NCBI GenBank assembly: GCA_007126035.1
Contig: SLCC01000086.1
Coordinates: 1-64,000, forward strand
Reading direction: 5' to 3'
Source: Gemmatimonadota bacterium
GTDB lineage: Bacteria > Gemmatimonadota > Gemmatimonadetes > Longimicrobiales > RSA9
Length of the DNA stretch: 64,000 nucleotides
Below, piece after piece: positions 17,165-26,918 of this stretch. Made by a program: the position numbers and the translations under genes. Below the pieces are notes generated by a model. It worked only from the letters and a program-made list of their open reading frames with translations. It did no database searches and was not told the DNA's origin. How positions within the stretch are numbered: the stretch's first letter is position 1; every line of letters starts with the position of its first letter.

Positions 17165-19485
17165 CGGGCCGGGGCAGACCCTCACCGGAGGGCGGTGGGC
17201 CTGGACCGCTTGCCCGTGCGCCTCCGACAGGCCGCGGCGCCGGCGGCGGGCTGGTCGAGGTCGCGCTGCCCCTGCCCATGCCTCGCACCTTCACCTATGC
17301 GGTGGATCGGACGCTGGAGCCGGGGACCCGGGTCGAAGTGCCCTTCGGGCCGAGGCGGCTGGTCGGCTGGGTCCTGGGGCCATCGGACCAGCCGGAGGCG
17401 ACGGAGATCCGGACCGTCCACCGGGTCCTGGAGGAGACGCCCAGCGCCGACGGCGAGCTCCTGCGCCTGGCCCGCTGGGTCGCCGACTACTACCTGTCCT
17501 CCCTGGGCATGGTCCTCCGCACGGCCCTCCCCAACCCCATGGCCGTGGCGGGCGCCGACCGGGTGAGGACCCGTCGCGTCCTGCGCCTCACCCGTGACCT
17601 GCCCACCCTCACCCTGCGGGACGAGCTGTTCGGCAACGCCACTCGCCAGCGTGAGTGTTACGAGTTCGTGGAGGCGGCGGGCGGGGCGGCGGCCCTGGCC
17701 TCCCTCACCGAGCAACGGTTCTCCCGTAGCGTGGTGCGGGGCTTGGTGGATCGCGGGGTGGCCGACGTGGTGGACGAAGAGGTGGAGCGGGACCCTTTCG
17801 CCGGCATGCCGGCGTCGGAGGGAGTGAGGCCCGCACTGACCCCCGGCCAGGAGCATGTACTGGCCCCCCTGCTGTCGGCGGCCCGGGGCGCGGGCGGTAC
17901 GTTCCTGCTGCGGGGCGTCACCGGATCGGGTAAGACGCGCGTGTACATCGAGCTCCTGGATGAGCTGGTCCGGAACCAGGGGCGAGGCGCCATTGTGCTG
18001 GTGCCGGAGATCGCCCTCACGCCCCAGACGGTCGATCGGTTCCGGGCCCGCTTCGGCGACGACGTGGCCGTGCTCCATTCCGCGCTATCCGAAGGCGAAC
18101 GCTACGACGCGTGGCGGATGCTGCGGGCCGGGACCCGACGCATCGCCGTGGGCGCCAGGTCAGCTGTGTTCGCACCGGTCCGGAACCTGGGTGGCATCGT
18201 GGTGGACGAGGAGCACGAGTCCAGCTACAAGCAGGGCGAGGCGCCCCGGTACCACGCCAGGGAGGTGGCCATCATGCGCGCCAGGATGGCGGGCGCCGTC
18301 TGCGTTCTGGGCAGCGCCACACCGGCCCTGGAGAGTTGGGCGAACACGCGACGGGGGAAGTACACGCTCCTCGAGCTCCCCGCCCGTGTCGAAGGTCGAC
18401 CACTACCCGACGTGGAGGTCGTGGACCTGCGCACGGAACGGGCCAGCCGGGAGGAGCGTGGCGCCACCACCGACCAGGGTGCGCTGGTCCTCTCGGATCG
18501 GCTGCGGGACGCGGTACACGAGCGCCTGGACCGGCAAGAGCAGGTCATCCTCCTGCTCAACCGCCGCGGCTATGCCAGCTTCGTCCAGTGCAGGGCCTGC
18601 GGCCACGTGTGGCAATGCGGCCGTTGCAACGTATCCCTCACCTACCACCGGACCCGGCGCCGGCTGATCTGCCACTACTGCTTCCATGACGAGGCACCGC
18701 CCCGCCAGTGCTCCCAGTGCGGCGAAGAGAACCTGTCGTTCCGCGGGCTCGGGACCGAGCAGGTCGAGCGCATCGTGACAGAGACGTTCCCCGCCGCCAG
18801 CGTCGCACGCATGGACGTGGACACCACCTCCGGACGGTGGGCACACCACCAGATCCTGGACCGGGTCGGTCGACGGGAGATCGATATCCTCCTGGGCACC
18901 CAGATGATCGCGAAGGGGCTCGACTTCCACCACGTAACGCTGGTGGGTGTCATCAACGCCGATGTGGGCCTCAACCTGCCCGACTTCCGCGCCAGCGAGC
19001 GGACGTTCCAGCTGCTCACCCAGGTGGCGGGGCGCGCTGGACGGGGAGACTGGCCCGGTCAGGTCATCATCCAGACCTCGCTGCCCCACAACCTGGCCAT
19101 CCGGGCCGCCCTGTCCCACGACTACGTCACCTACGCGGACCACGAGCTCCAGCAGCGCGCTGATCCGCCATACCCTCCGCATAACCGGCTGGCCAACGTG
19201 GTGGTCAGCAGCACCGACGAGCTGAAGGTGCAGGAGTCGGCAGAGGAGCTGGCCGCCGCCGCCGCCGCCATCGTCCGGCGCCTCCAGACCAGCCAGATCC
19301 AGCTCCTGGGTCCAGCCCCCTGCGCCATCGATCGGATCCGCGAACGCTGGCGCTGGCACTTCCTGCTGCGCAGCCCCAGCGCCCAGCAACTGGGCGCCGT
19401 CTGCCGCACCCTCCACCACGAGTACGGAACAGGAAAGCCGCCAACCCGTATCATCATTGACCGTGACCCGGTGGCGCTGCTCTAA
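17161..19485 (+). CDS. priA: Primosomal protein N' (replication restart helicase PriA)
   Basis: GVTGSGKTRVYIELLDELV; DEEHESSYKQ; C-x2-C zinc-binding pairs (CRACGHVWQCGRC, CHYC, CSQCGEENLSFRGLGTEQVE); GTGA overlap with the upstream stop. Confidence 0.93.
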   Translation: MTGRGRPSPEGGGPGPLARAPPTGRGAGGGLVEVALPLPMPRTFTYAVDRTLEPGTRVEVPFGPRRLVGWVLGPSDQPEATEIRTVHRVLEETPSADGELLRLARWVADYYLSSLGMVLRTALPNPMAVAGADRVRTRRVLRLTRDLPTLTLRDELFGNATRQRECYEFVEAAGGAAALASLTEQRFSRSVVRGLVDRGVADVVDEEVERDPFAGMPASEGVRPALTPGQEHVLAPLLSAARGAGGTFLLRGVTGSGKTRVYIELLDELVRNQGRGAIVLVPEIALTPQTVDRFRARFGDDVAVLHSALSEGERYDAWRMLRAGTRRIAVGARSAVFAPVRNLGGIVVDEEHESSYKQGEAPRYHAREVAIMRARMAGAVCVLGSATPALESWANTRRGKYTLLELPARVEGRPLPDVEVVDLRTERASREERGATTDQGALVLSDRLRDAVHERLDRQEQVILLLNRRGYASFVQCRACGHVWQCGRCNVSLTYHRTRRRLICHYCFHDEAPPRQCSQCGEENLSFRGLGTEQVERIVTETFPAASVARMDVDTTSGRWAHHQILDRVGRREIDILLGTQMIAKGLDFHHVTLVGVINADVGLNLPDFRASERTFQLLTQVAGRAGRGDWPGQVIIQTSLPHNLAIRAALSHDYVTYADHELQQRADPPYPPHNRLANVVVSSTDELKVQESAEELAAAAAAIVRRLQTSQIQLLGPAPCAIDRIRERWRWHFLLRSPSAQQLGAVCRTLHHEYGTGKPPTRIIIDRDPVALL

Positions 19486-19603
19486 GGACCGGCGTTAAAT
19501 TTGCCGGAGCGGACAGCGGGCTGAGGCGGGCATATCCCGTTGGGCGGCGCCCGGCGGCCGGCTCGCAGCCGCGCATAGCGAAGCAGGAGGTCCGTTAACG
19601 ACC

Positions 19604-20227
19604 ATGGGTTGTCTGGCGCTCAACGCCTCGTTCGAGCCCCTAACCATCCTACCTCTTCGACGCGCACTCCGACTCGTCATCGATCGGAAGGCGGAGATCC
19701 TCGAGGTGGACCAGGCGAGGGTGTTTCGATCCGCCCACACCGTGCTACCCTGCCCGGTGGTTATCCGGCTCGTGAGCTATGTCCACGTCCCGCGGAAGTT
19801 CCGGCGTCAGGTCACCAATACCTTCCTGTTCGCCCGCGACCGCTACCGCTGCCAGTACTGTGGCCGCCACCGCTCCGAGTTCAAGGGCCGTGAGTTCCTG
19901 ACGCGGGAGCACGTCGTGCCCATCTCCCGTGGCGGCGCCAACGACTGGGGCAACGTTGTCAGCGCCTGCTCGCCCTGCAACAACCGGAAGGGGAGCCGCC
20001 TGCCCAGCGAGGTGGGGATGAAGCTGCTGGCGGTGCCGTCAGAGCCGAACCACGTGGAGCTGGTCTGGGCGGTCCGTCACATCACGTCGGTCCAGGCCAA
20101 GTACATAAGCATGTTCTACGGCGAGGAGGTCCTCCGCGCAATCAAGCCGCGCCTGGCCGATGAGCTGGAGGCGTCCGGCGAAATGCCGTCCAGGGACCTG
20201 TCAAGCCTGGAGCTGCCCGCGGCCTGA
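19604..20227 (+). CDS. HNH endonuclease
   Basis: LNASFEPLTILPLRRALRLV...RDRYRCQYCGR...LTREHVVPISRGGANDWGNVVSACSPCNNRKG. Confidence 0.9.
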   Translation: MGCLALNASFEPLTILPLRRALRLVIDRKAEILEVDQARVFRSAHTVLPCPVVIRLVSYVHVPRKFRRQVTNTFLFARDRYRCQYCGRHRSEFKGREFLTREHVVPISRGGANDWGNVVSACSPCNNRKGSRLPSEVGMKLLAVPSEPNHVELVWAVRHITSVQAKYISMFYGEEVLRAIKPRLADELEASGEMPSRDLSSLELPAA

Positions 20228-20250
20228 TCGCTCTGCCCTGGAGTGGGGCC

Positions 20251-20886
20251 TCAGGGCAGGATGAGCGCACCGGCGGCTATCAGCATCATGATGGCCACCA
20301 TGAGCAGGCCCAGGGCCAGCAGGAATGGCAGCAAGACCGCCAGTGCCGCCTTCCAGCGTTCCGTCTCGTGGGCCGCGGCCAGTCCCAGCACGGTGATCAC
20401 CAGCATCCACACCCCGCCGACCACGGTCCCGAGCAGAGGAATGACACCGAAGATCATGGGGCTGTAAGCGTAGCACAGCACCCGGAGGCTGGTGCCGAAG
20501 GAGTGCGTCGCGCCGCGGACCAGTAGCAGCATGACGTGGATCACCGCTGCCGAGATCACCAGTCCCAGCAGGAGCAGGATCGGGGAGAGCAGGAAGAACA
20601 TCACGGGCTGGAACTCTGCTCCTGGCGCGAGACCCGTTTCCCGCCCTCCCGTCAGTGTCTCCCAGAAGAGGTTCGCGCCGGCCAGCAGTATCCCCAGGAT
20701 GAGGTAGTACAGAACGGCGGGGCCGCTACCTCCCTCATGGGGTATCCGGGCGAACAACGAGGTCGGCTCGAAGGTCGCCGATCTCCACGTGTCGCCGAAA
20801 GCGGCCAGGACCGGCCCGTTCTCCGGTGGCGGCCAGGGGAATTGGCTGGGCGTCTCTGCCTCTTGGTAGTACCAGGGCTCCGTCAT
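20251..20886 (-). CDS. Yip1-domain-like multi-pass membrane protein
   Basis: Several hydrophobic helices; ...GTSLRVLCYAYSPMIFGVIPLLGTVVGGVWMLVI...GLAAAHE. Confidence 0.7.
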   Translation of the reverse strand: MTEPWYYQEAETPSQFPWPPPENGPVLAAFGDTWRSATFEPTSLFARIPHEGGSGPAVLYYLILGILLAGANLFWETLTGGRETGLAPGAEFQPVMFFLLSPILLLLGLVISAAVIHVMLLLVRGATHSFGTSLRVLCYAYSPMIFGVIPLLGTVVGGVWMLVITVLGLAAAHETERWKAALAVLLPFLLALGLLMVAIMMLIAAGALILP

Positions 20887-20887
20887 G

Positions 20888-21286
20888 TCAGCCGGTCAGC
20901 CAGGTGTCAAGTAGTTGGAACAGCGTCCGTGAGTTGATGGGCTTCGCCAGGAAGTCGTTGGCTCCGGCATCGAGCGCCTTGTCACGAGCCTGATCGAGCG
21001 CCGTGAGGGTGATTATGGGGATCCGGCGGGTTTCGGGAAAGTCTCTCAGCCGACGGGTGGCCTCGAGGCCATCGAGTGTCGGCATCATTATGTCCATGAG
21101 GATGAGGTCAGGCACGTTCCGGCGGGCGAGATCGATGGCCTCGACTCCGTCCACGGCAAGGAGTACCTGGAAACCGAAGGCCTTGAGCAGTGCGCCCATG
21201 GCCTCACGACTGTCCGGGTGGTCCTCCGCCACGAGGATCGTCGCGGGTTCGGGGAGGGGGGTGTTGCCGGTGTTCGCTTCCGCCAT
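20888..21286 (-). CDS. Single-domain response regulator
   Basis: ATILVAEDHPDSREAMGALL...PDLILMDIMMPTLDGLEATRRLR...TLTAL...FLAKPI. Confidence 0.9.
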   Translation of the reverse strand: MAEANTGNTPLPEPATILVAEDHPDSREAMGALLKAFGFQVLLAVDGVEAIDLARRNVPDLILMDIMMPTLDGLEATRRLRDFPETRRIPIITLTALDQARDKALDAGANDFLAKPINSRTLFQLLDTWLTG

Positions 21287-21425
21287 AACTGCTGCTCCGG
21301 GTGCGTTTCGGCCGCGCCACCTTGGCGGACGTTGCCGCTCGACATATACCAATACGAAGGCAATTTCTGCGCCCTCGCCCAGACCGGACACTGGACTGTG
21401 TCGCCGGGGCCGCCTAGCTTCTTCC

Positions 21426-21869
21426 ATGATGAACACGGCCTACCTCACGCGGCGAGTGGCGTTCGCCGCGGCCCATAGATACTGGCGAGATGACTGGTCG
21501 GGGGAGCGCAACCGTGAGGTCTTCGGTGCGTGCGCCAACCCGCACGGTCACGGGCATTCGTACATACTCGAGGCGACGGTGGCCGGGCGCGTGGACCCGG
21601 AGACAGGCTTCTGCGTGGGCCTGGGCGAGCTCGATGCGGCACTGGCGGAGGCGGTGGTCCGGCCGCTCGACCATCAGCATATCAACCACGCCGTGCCGGA
21701 GTTCGGTCCCGGTGGCCTGGTGCCGACCACCGAGAACCTGCTGTTGTGGGCATGGCCCAGGATCTCACGCCTGTTGCCGCCGGGGGTCCGGCTCCATCGT
21801 CTCCGGCTCCGGGAGGACGAGTCCCTGTACGTGGATGTCCTGCGGGACGACCTGGAGGGCGACCCTTGA
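21426..21869 (+). CDS. 6-pyruvoyltetrahydropterin synthase / QueD family protein
   Basis: FAAAHRYW...CANPHGHGHSYILEATVAG...LDHQHINH...PTTENLLLW. Confidence 0.88.
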   Translation: MMNTAYLTRRVAFAAAHRYWRDDWSGERNREVFGACANPHGHGHSYILEATVAGRVDPETGFCVGLGELDAALAEAVVRPLDHQHINHAVPEFGPGGLVPTTENLLLWAWPRISRLLPPGVRLHRLRLREDESLYVDVLRDDLEGDP

Positions 21870-22201
21870 GGCGCGGGAGTCGGCGGAGCCCCAGGCCGGC
21901 ACCGGTACGGGCCGAGGAGGCTCACCTGGAAGGTGAGGGGGCAGTCGGGGGCGCTCCGGCTGGGGAGGCGCGGTTCGAGGTGGAGGGCACGACGTGGCTG
22001 GCGCGGCCGGCAGGGGCGGGGTGCTACGGGACCGGGAAGCTCGGCACCGCCCGCCTGGTGGCCGTCCACTTCTTCCGCGCCGATGCCACTGACGAGCCCG
22101 TGCGGGAGGCGCTGATCCCGGCGGGCTTGCTGGGAGTGTTGCGGGAAGAGGAATGGACCGAGCTCTGGGCCCGGGCCACGCCGATCCGGACAGAGTCCTG
22201 A
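21866..22201 (+). CDS. Small hypothetical protein (TTG start overlapping the upstream gene)
   Basis: ...[66 protein letters not shown]; start uncertain. Confidence 0.5.
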   Translation: MRRGSRRSPRPAPVRAEEAHLEGEGAVGGAPAGEARFEVEGTTWLARPAGAGCYGTGKLGTARLVAVHFFRADATDEPVREALIPAGLLGVLREEEWTELWARATPIRTES

Positions 22202-22262
22202 CCAAATATCGAGAGGTCGCGCGGTCGCCGGTAAGGGACCGTGCGTGGAGGGAGGAGACGTA

Positions 22263-23270
22263 GTGGAGCGGAAACGTGTGTTGACCGGGGATCGGCCGAC
22301 AGGCCGGCTACATCTGGGGCACTGGATCGGCAGCATCCGGAACCGGGTGCTGCTCCAGCAGGAGATGGACTGCTTCTTCATCATTGCCGACCTGCACACC
22401 CTGACGACCCGCCCGGAGAAGGAGAGGCTGGCGGAGGTGCCGGCCATGATCCACGACATGGTGCTCGACTACCTGGCGCTGGGGATCGATCCGGAGCGGA
22501 GTCGCATCTTCGTCCAGTCCGCCGTGCCGGAGACGGCTGAGCTGAACCTGTATCTCGGCATGCTGGTGACGCTCCCCCGGCTGGAGCGGCTGCCCACCAT
22601 AAAGGACATGGCCCAGGCAGCGGAGCTGGAGGTCATGCCCTTCGGGCTGGTGGGGTATCCGGTCCTGCAGGCGGCGGACATCCTCCTGCCCCGGGCCCAC
22701 GTTGTTCCCGTTGGCCGGGACAACCTGTCCCACGTGGAGATAACGCGGGAGATTGCCCGCAGGTTCAACTATCTATACGGTGCGGTCTTCCCCGAGCCGG
22801 AGCCGCTGGTGGCGGACGTAGAGGTCCTGCCCGGCATCGACGGGAAGCAGAAGATGTCGAAGTCGTTGGGCAACGCCATCCTGCTGTCCGACGACGAGGC
22901 GACGGTGAACCGTCTGGTGATGCGGATGTACACCGACCCGAACCGTGTGCGGGCGGACATCCCGGGCCGGGTGGAAGGCAACCCCGTGTTCATCTATCAC
23001 GACGAGTTCAACCCTGATCGGGACGAGGTCGAGGACCTGAAGACACGTTACCGTGAGGGAAGGGTAGGTGATGTGGAGGTCAAGCGGAAGCTGGCCATGG
23101 CGTTGAACGATTTCCTGGCGCCGGTCCGTGAGCGGCGGGCCGAGCTGGCGGCGCGTCCGGGACTGGTCGAGGAGGTCCTGGCAGAGGGCAACAGGGCCGC
23201 GCGGGCTGGCGCCCGTGAGACCATGGCCCGGGTACGGGAGGCCATGGGCATGACGTACTATCGGGATTGA
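22263..23270 (+). CDS. trpS: Tryptophanyl-tRNA synthetase
   Basis: [62 protein letters not shown] start with GGAGGAG upstream. Confidence 0.95.
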   Translation: MERKRVLTGDRPTGRLHLGHWIGSIRNRVLLQQEMDCFFIIADLHTLTTRPEKERLAEVPAMIHDMVLDYLALGIDPERSRIFVQSAVPETAELNLYLGMLVTLPRLERLPTIKDMAQAAELEVMPFGLVGYPVLQAADILLPRAHVVPVGRDNLSHVEITREIARRFNYLYGAVFPEPEPLVADVEVLPGIDGKQKMSKSLGNAILLSDDEATVNRLVMRMYTDPNRVRADIPGRVEGNPVFIYHDEFNPDRDEVEDLKTRYREGRVGDVEVKRKLAMALNDFLAPVRERRAELAARPGLVEEVLAEGNRAARAGARETMARVREAMGMTYYRD

Positions 23271-23303
23271 TACCGACGCTGTAGCACTATCCAGGAGGTG
23301 GCG

Positions 23304-23927
23304 ATGCGGTGGAGTCGGATGGCTCTTCTCGCCGTGGCGGCGTTCGCCGTGATGGCGTGTGGGCTCGAGCCGGAGGCTGACGAGGCGACGAGGGCGGAGC
23401 CGGTCGATGACCTGGCAGCCGCTGCGCCGACGTGCCAGCCGTCGCCTGACATGCCACTGGAGGGCCGGGTCAGCCCGTACGACTCCGCCAACATCGCCGT
23501 GGGCGACGGCGCCGCCACCATCTGTTACGGGCGCCCGTCACTCCGGGGGCGGGAGATGATCGGAGGGGAGGCGGTCCCCTATGGCAAGTTGTGGCGGACG
23601 GGTGCCAACGAACCGACCATTGTGCATCTGAACGTACCGGCCCGGATCGCCGGCCTCCCGGTGGAGCCCGGCTCCTATTCGTTGTACACCATCCCCCAGC
23701 CGGGCGATGAGTGGACGCTGATCATCAACCGATCCACCAGCCAGTGGGGGCACGAGTCCCGCTACACGCCGGAAGTGTCAGCCCAGGAGCTGGGCCGCGC
23801 CCAGGTCCCGGCCGAGGCCATCGAAGAGACAGTCGAGCAGTTGACGATCCGGCCCGCGGCCGAGCGGGCGGGCGCGTTGCTGGAATGGCAGAACACGCGA
23901 GTCTTCATATCCATTGAGCCGCGCTGA
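23304..23927 (+). CDS. DUF2911 domain lipoprotein
   Basis: MRWSRMALLAVAAFAVMACG lipobox; ATICYGRPSLRGREMIGGEAVPYGKLWRTGANEPTIVHL...GSYSLYTIP. Confidence 0.85.
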   Translation: MRWSRMALLAVAAFAVMACGLEPEADEATRAEPVDDLAAAAPTCQPSPDMPLEGRVSPYDSANIAVGDGAATICYGRPSLRGREMIGGEAVPYGKLWRTGANEPTIVHLNVPARIAGLPVEPGSYSLYTIPQPGDEWTLIINRSTSQWGHESRYTPEVSAQELGRAQVPAEAIEETVEQLTIRPAAERAGALLEWQNTRVFISIEPR

Positions 23928-23993
23928 GGCAGGTGTCACGACATCGGCTGCTGGATCGTTCCATGTCGAATGGGCGCCACTCGAGCTGACGCC

Positions 23994-24473
23994 ATGGACT
24001 ATGAGCGGCTGTTCCGATCGCTTTACCCGCAGCTGTTCCGGTACCTGCATCGGTTGACGGGCGACGCGGATGCGGCCGAGGACGCTGCACAGGAGGCGTT
24101 CGTGCGACTGGCGCGAGGGAACTTGGACGAAGACGACGCCAAGCCGTGGCTGTTCGCGGTGGGTACGAATCTGGTCCGCGATGCGGCCCGCAAAGCGGAC
24201 CGCCACCGCCGCCTCGAGGTGCATGTGCCCCGCTCCTCCGCTCCTCCGCTGCCTGACGCCATCGCCGAGCGCAACGAAGCAGTGGCGGCGGTCAGGCGGG
24301 CGCTGGACCGGCTACCGGAGCGGGATCGCAAGATCTTGTTGATGCGGGAGGAAGGCTTCCAGTATGATGAGATCGCCCGGTCCATAGGAGTGGCGGCCAC
24401 GTCGGTGGGCACGCTCCTGGCCCGGGCCGGACGTCGTTTCGCGGCTGAGTTCGCCGCGACCGCACACGGATGA
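23994..24473 (+). CDS. ECF-type RNA polymerase sigma factor
   Basis: MDYERLFRSLYPQLFRYLHRLTGDADAAEDAAQEAFVRL...RALDRLPERDRKILLMREEGFQYDEIARSIGVAATSVGTLLARA. Confidence 0.93.
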   Translation: MDYERLFRSLYPQLFRYLHRLTGDADAAEDAAQEAFVRLARGNLDEDDAKPWLFAVGTNLVRDAARKADRHRRLEVHVPRSSAPPLPDAIAERNEAVAAVRRALDRLPERDRKILLMREEGFQYDEIARSIGVAATSVGTLLARAGRRFAAEFAATAHG

Positions 24474-25480
24474 GGGGCGGGATGTCGACACATCGTTCCG
24501 AGGGTGAGATCCAGGCGTTCCTGGACGACCAGCTCCTGGGCCGGGAGCGGGCGGCCATGGCGCAGCACCTCATGGGTTGCGCCGAGTGTCGCGCCCTGTA
24601 CGACGAGCTTCAGGCGGCCAAGTCCCTGGTCTCGGCGCAGATCGGGCTCCTGGACGTGGATCCGCCGGCAGTTCCCGAGCCGCGAGTCGCGCGGCGGCTG
24701 GCACGGGCGAGCGGGTCCCTGACGAAGGCTGCCATCCTGGTCCTTCTGGCGGCCGGCGCTGTGGCCGCCGCATCCAGCGCTCCGGTCCGGGACTGGGTGG
24801 TCCGGGCGGTGGACCGCCGAAGCGTGCCGGTCAGCCCCGAGCCCACATCCCCGCTTGCGGCGGTGCCAGCGGAACTGGCTGTGGCCCCGGCGTGGATCGA
24901 GGGTTCGGTGCTCGGCGAGGGAGGCGAGGCCCTGCCCTTCGCCCGTCTCGAGGTCCTGGGTGACACCATCTCGGGGTGGAGCGACGATGGCGGCACGTAT
25001 CGACTGGACGGCCTGCCAGGAGAGCGGTGGGTGGTACGTGCGACGCACCCGGGCTATCGGTCGATGGACGAAGAGGTGGTGCTGCCCGAGGAGGGTGGGC
25101 TCGAGCTGGATATACCGCTCGAGAAGCTGCCGGGCCCCACGCCCGAGCCGCTGGAGGGTTTCGAGCCGTTCCGCGTCACCTACACGCTGCCGGTCCTGCT
25201 GAACACGGAGGATGTGACCTCTGCTATCCAGCGCCGCTACCCGCCTGGCCTTGCGGAGCAGAGGTTCGACCGACAGGCGGTGCTCCGGCTGTGGCTGGAT
25301 GAGCAGGGCCGGGTCGCCCGCAGCACGCTGTATCGGTCGAGCGGTCAGAGCCAGCTGGATGTGCTGGCCCTCAGCGCTGGTCGGTTGATGCGATTCAGCC
25401 CGGCCGCCGCCGGGGACCAGCCGGTGCGGGTGATAGTCCTGATGCCGGTCCGGTTCGTACCGCCTCCGGACGAGTCCTGA
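24470..25480 (+). CDS. Anti-sigma factor (zinc-finger, one TM helix) with carboxypeptidase-regulatory-like and TonB C-terminal domains
   Basis: HRSEGEIQAFLDDQLLGRERAAMAQHLMGCAECRALYDEL; TM AAILVLLAAGAVAAASSA; WIEGSVLGEGGEALPFARLEVLGD...GTYRLDGLPGERW; C-term YPPGLAEQRFDRQAVLRLWLDEQGRVARSTLYRSSGQSQLDVLALSAGRLMRFSPA; ATGA overlap with the sigma gene. Confidence 0.85.
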   Translation: MRGGMSTHRSEGEIQAFLDDQLLGRERAAMAQHLMGCAECRALYDELQAAKSLVSAQIGLLDVDPPAVPEPRVARRLARASGSLTKAAILVLLAAGAVAAASSAPVRDWVVRAVDRRSVPVSPEPTSPLAAVPAELAVAPAWIEGSVLGEGGEALPFARLEVLGDTISGWSDDGGTYRLDGLPGERWVVRATHPGYRSMDEEVVLPEEGGLELDIPLEKLPGPTPEPLEGFEPFRVTYTLPVLLNTEDVTSAIQRRYPPGLAEQRFDRQAVLRLWLDEQGRVARSTLYRSSGQSQLDVLALSAGRLMRFSPAAAGDQPVRVIVLMPVRFVPPPDES

Positions 25481-25537
25481 GACGGACCCGGGTCAGGGCC
25501 TGATCCGGAGCTGGTCCCGGCCCGGGGATTCCTGTGG

Positions 25538-25882
25538 CTACGGGCTGGAAGGCCTGGTGCGGCCGGGCGGTGTGGCTCCCGCGGGGCCCTGTTCACCGGC
25601 GTCGGCGGTGCGGCCGTCCACGGCCGCGGCCCAGACGCATTCGGCCTTGAGGCAGACATCCCGTCCCCATTCGTCTTCCAACCAGATGGGCTTGCCCTGG
25701 CGCAGGAGGTACAAAATCCTGCGCTGCAGATCGATGGGCCGGTGCTTCCAGCGGGCGCGGAAGCAGACCGCACCGTCGTCTGTGGCCAGGCGGACTCGGA
25801 CTGTCGGGATCCGGGTCCGCAGCGGGATCTGACGCGGGTAAATCATGACGTGAACGGTAGCACCTCCCCCGGCGGGATTCAA
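25538..25882 (-). CDS. Hypothetical protein
   Basis: Intact ORF ...RARWKHRPIDLQRRILYLLRQGKPIWLEDEWGRDVCLKAECVWAAAVDGR; likely start at MIYPRQIPL. Confidence 0.5.
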   Translation of the reverse strand: MNPAGGGATVHVMIYPRQIPLRTRIPTVRVRLATDDGAVCFRARWKHRPIDLQRRILYLLRQGKPIWLEDEWGRDVCLKAECVWAAAVDGRTADAGEQGPAGATPPGRTRPSSP

Positions 25883-25888
25883 CCTCCC

Positions 25889-26824
25889 TCAGACGCCGCG
25901 CGATTTCCAGAGCCGATCCAGTTGTGCGTGGCGCGGGCCGACGGCCTGCCGCCATTCGGGCAGGTCGTAGATCCCGGTGGTGGGCGGGGGCCGCCGCACA
26001 GCGGGGGGCCGTATGCCCAGTACATCCGAGACGGCCTCTCGCAGGGCCGTCACGGTCTCCACCATACGTGTGTGGAAGACGGTGCCGGTCGCTGCGTAGG
26101 GGCTCATGTTCTGCGCGCTGGGGTGGAGCAGCCAGAGGAGTGCCGGCGGGCTGGCGCCCTTCGCCCGGTCCGCGGCCCACCGGCCCATGAACCCTGCATC
26201 AGGTGCCAGGGCCGCGGGCCAGTGGGTGGCTTTGCCTCGCGTCAGTCCGGCCGCCTCGAGCCGGTCCCTGGTGGGTAGGACCAGGCGGTTCCCCGTGGCC
26301 GCTCGCGCTGCCGCCACCAGGCTTCGCAGTGCCACGTTGCCCAGGCAGACCACCAGCCGCGGCTGCGTGGCCAAGACCGTGTCTCTCAGCAGGTGCAGGC
26401 TCGATGGCAGGGCGCCCACGGGCGCACGCAGCTCGGCGACTCGCGGCTCCCCGCCGCCACGCGCCGGGAGCTGGTTCAAAGCAGCCACGATGAACGTGGA
26501 GTTCCGGTCGAGCCCCGCGTTGCCGAGCAACACGTCCAGGTTGCCGCCGGCCACATCTCCGCCGAAGGGGATCCGGGTGCCGTGGGCGCCCATGGCGCCG
26601 CTGCCCATGCCGCCGGCGTTGCCTGGCGCAGCCCCCACGAACAGGACCTGGACCCGCCGCCAAGGTCCGTTCCGGCGTGACCACACGATGGAGCGCACCG
26701 CCCGCTCGCCGCCCGGCTCGCGGCAGGGGGACTTGAGCCATTCGTCGCCGACGCAGGACAGGTGGCCCGCGTGGGCCCGGCAGAAGATATCCCGGAAGCG
26801 TTGCTCCTCGATCACGTCGTTCAT
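25889..26824 (-). CDS. Uracil-DNA glycosylase superfamily protein (divergent)
   Basis: VLFVGAAPGNAGG...NSTFIVAALNQLPARGGGEPR...PRLVVCLGNVALRSL...LLWLLHPSAQNMSPYA. Confidence 0.7.
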   Translation of the reverse strand: MNDVIEEQRFRDIFCRAHAGHLSCVGDEWLKSPCREPGGERAVRSIVWSRRNGPWRRVQVLFVGAAPGNAGGMGSGAMGAHGTRIPFGGDVAGGNLDVLLGNAGLDRNSTFIVAALNQLPARGGGEPRVAELRAPVGALPSSLHLLRDTVLATQPRLVVCLGNVALRSLVAAARAATGNRLVLPTRDRLEAAGLTRGKATHWPAALAPDAGFMGRWAADRAKGASPPALLWLLHPSAQNMSPYAATGTVFHTRMVETVTALREAVSDVLGIRPPAVRRPPPTTGIYDLPEWRQAVGPRHAQLDRLWKSRGV

Positions 26825-26918
26825 GCCGGAAGGTCGAGGCCTCGCAGGCTGCTCGCAAGGCGCGTCCAAAAGTGCTACCCTTACGCCCGACGCCTACGTG
26901 TAACCATTGGAGCGGACG

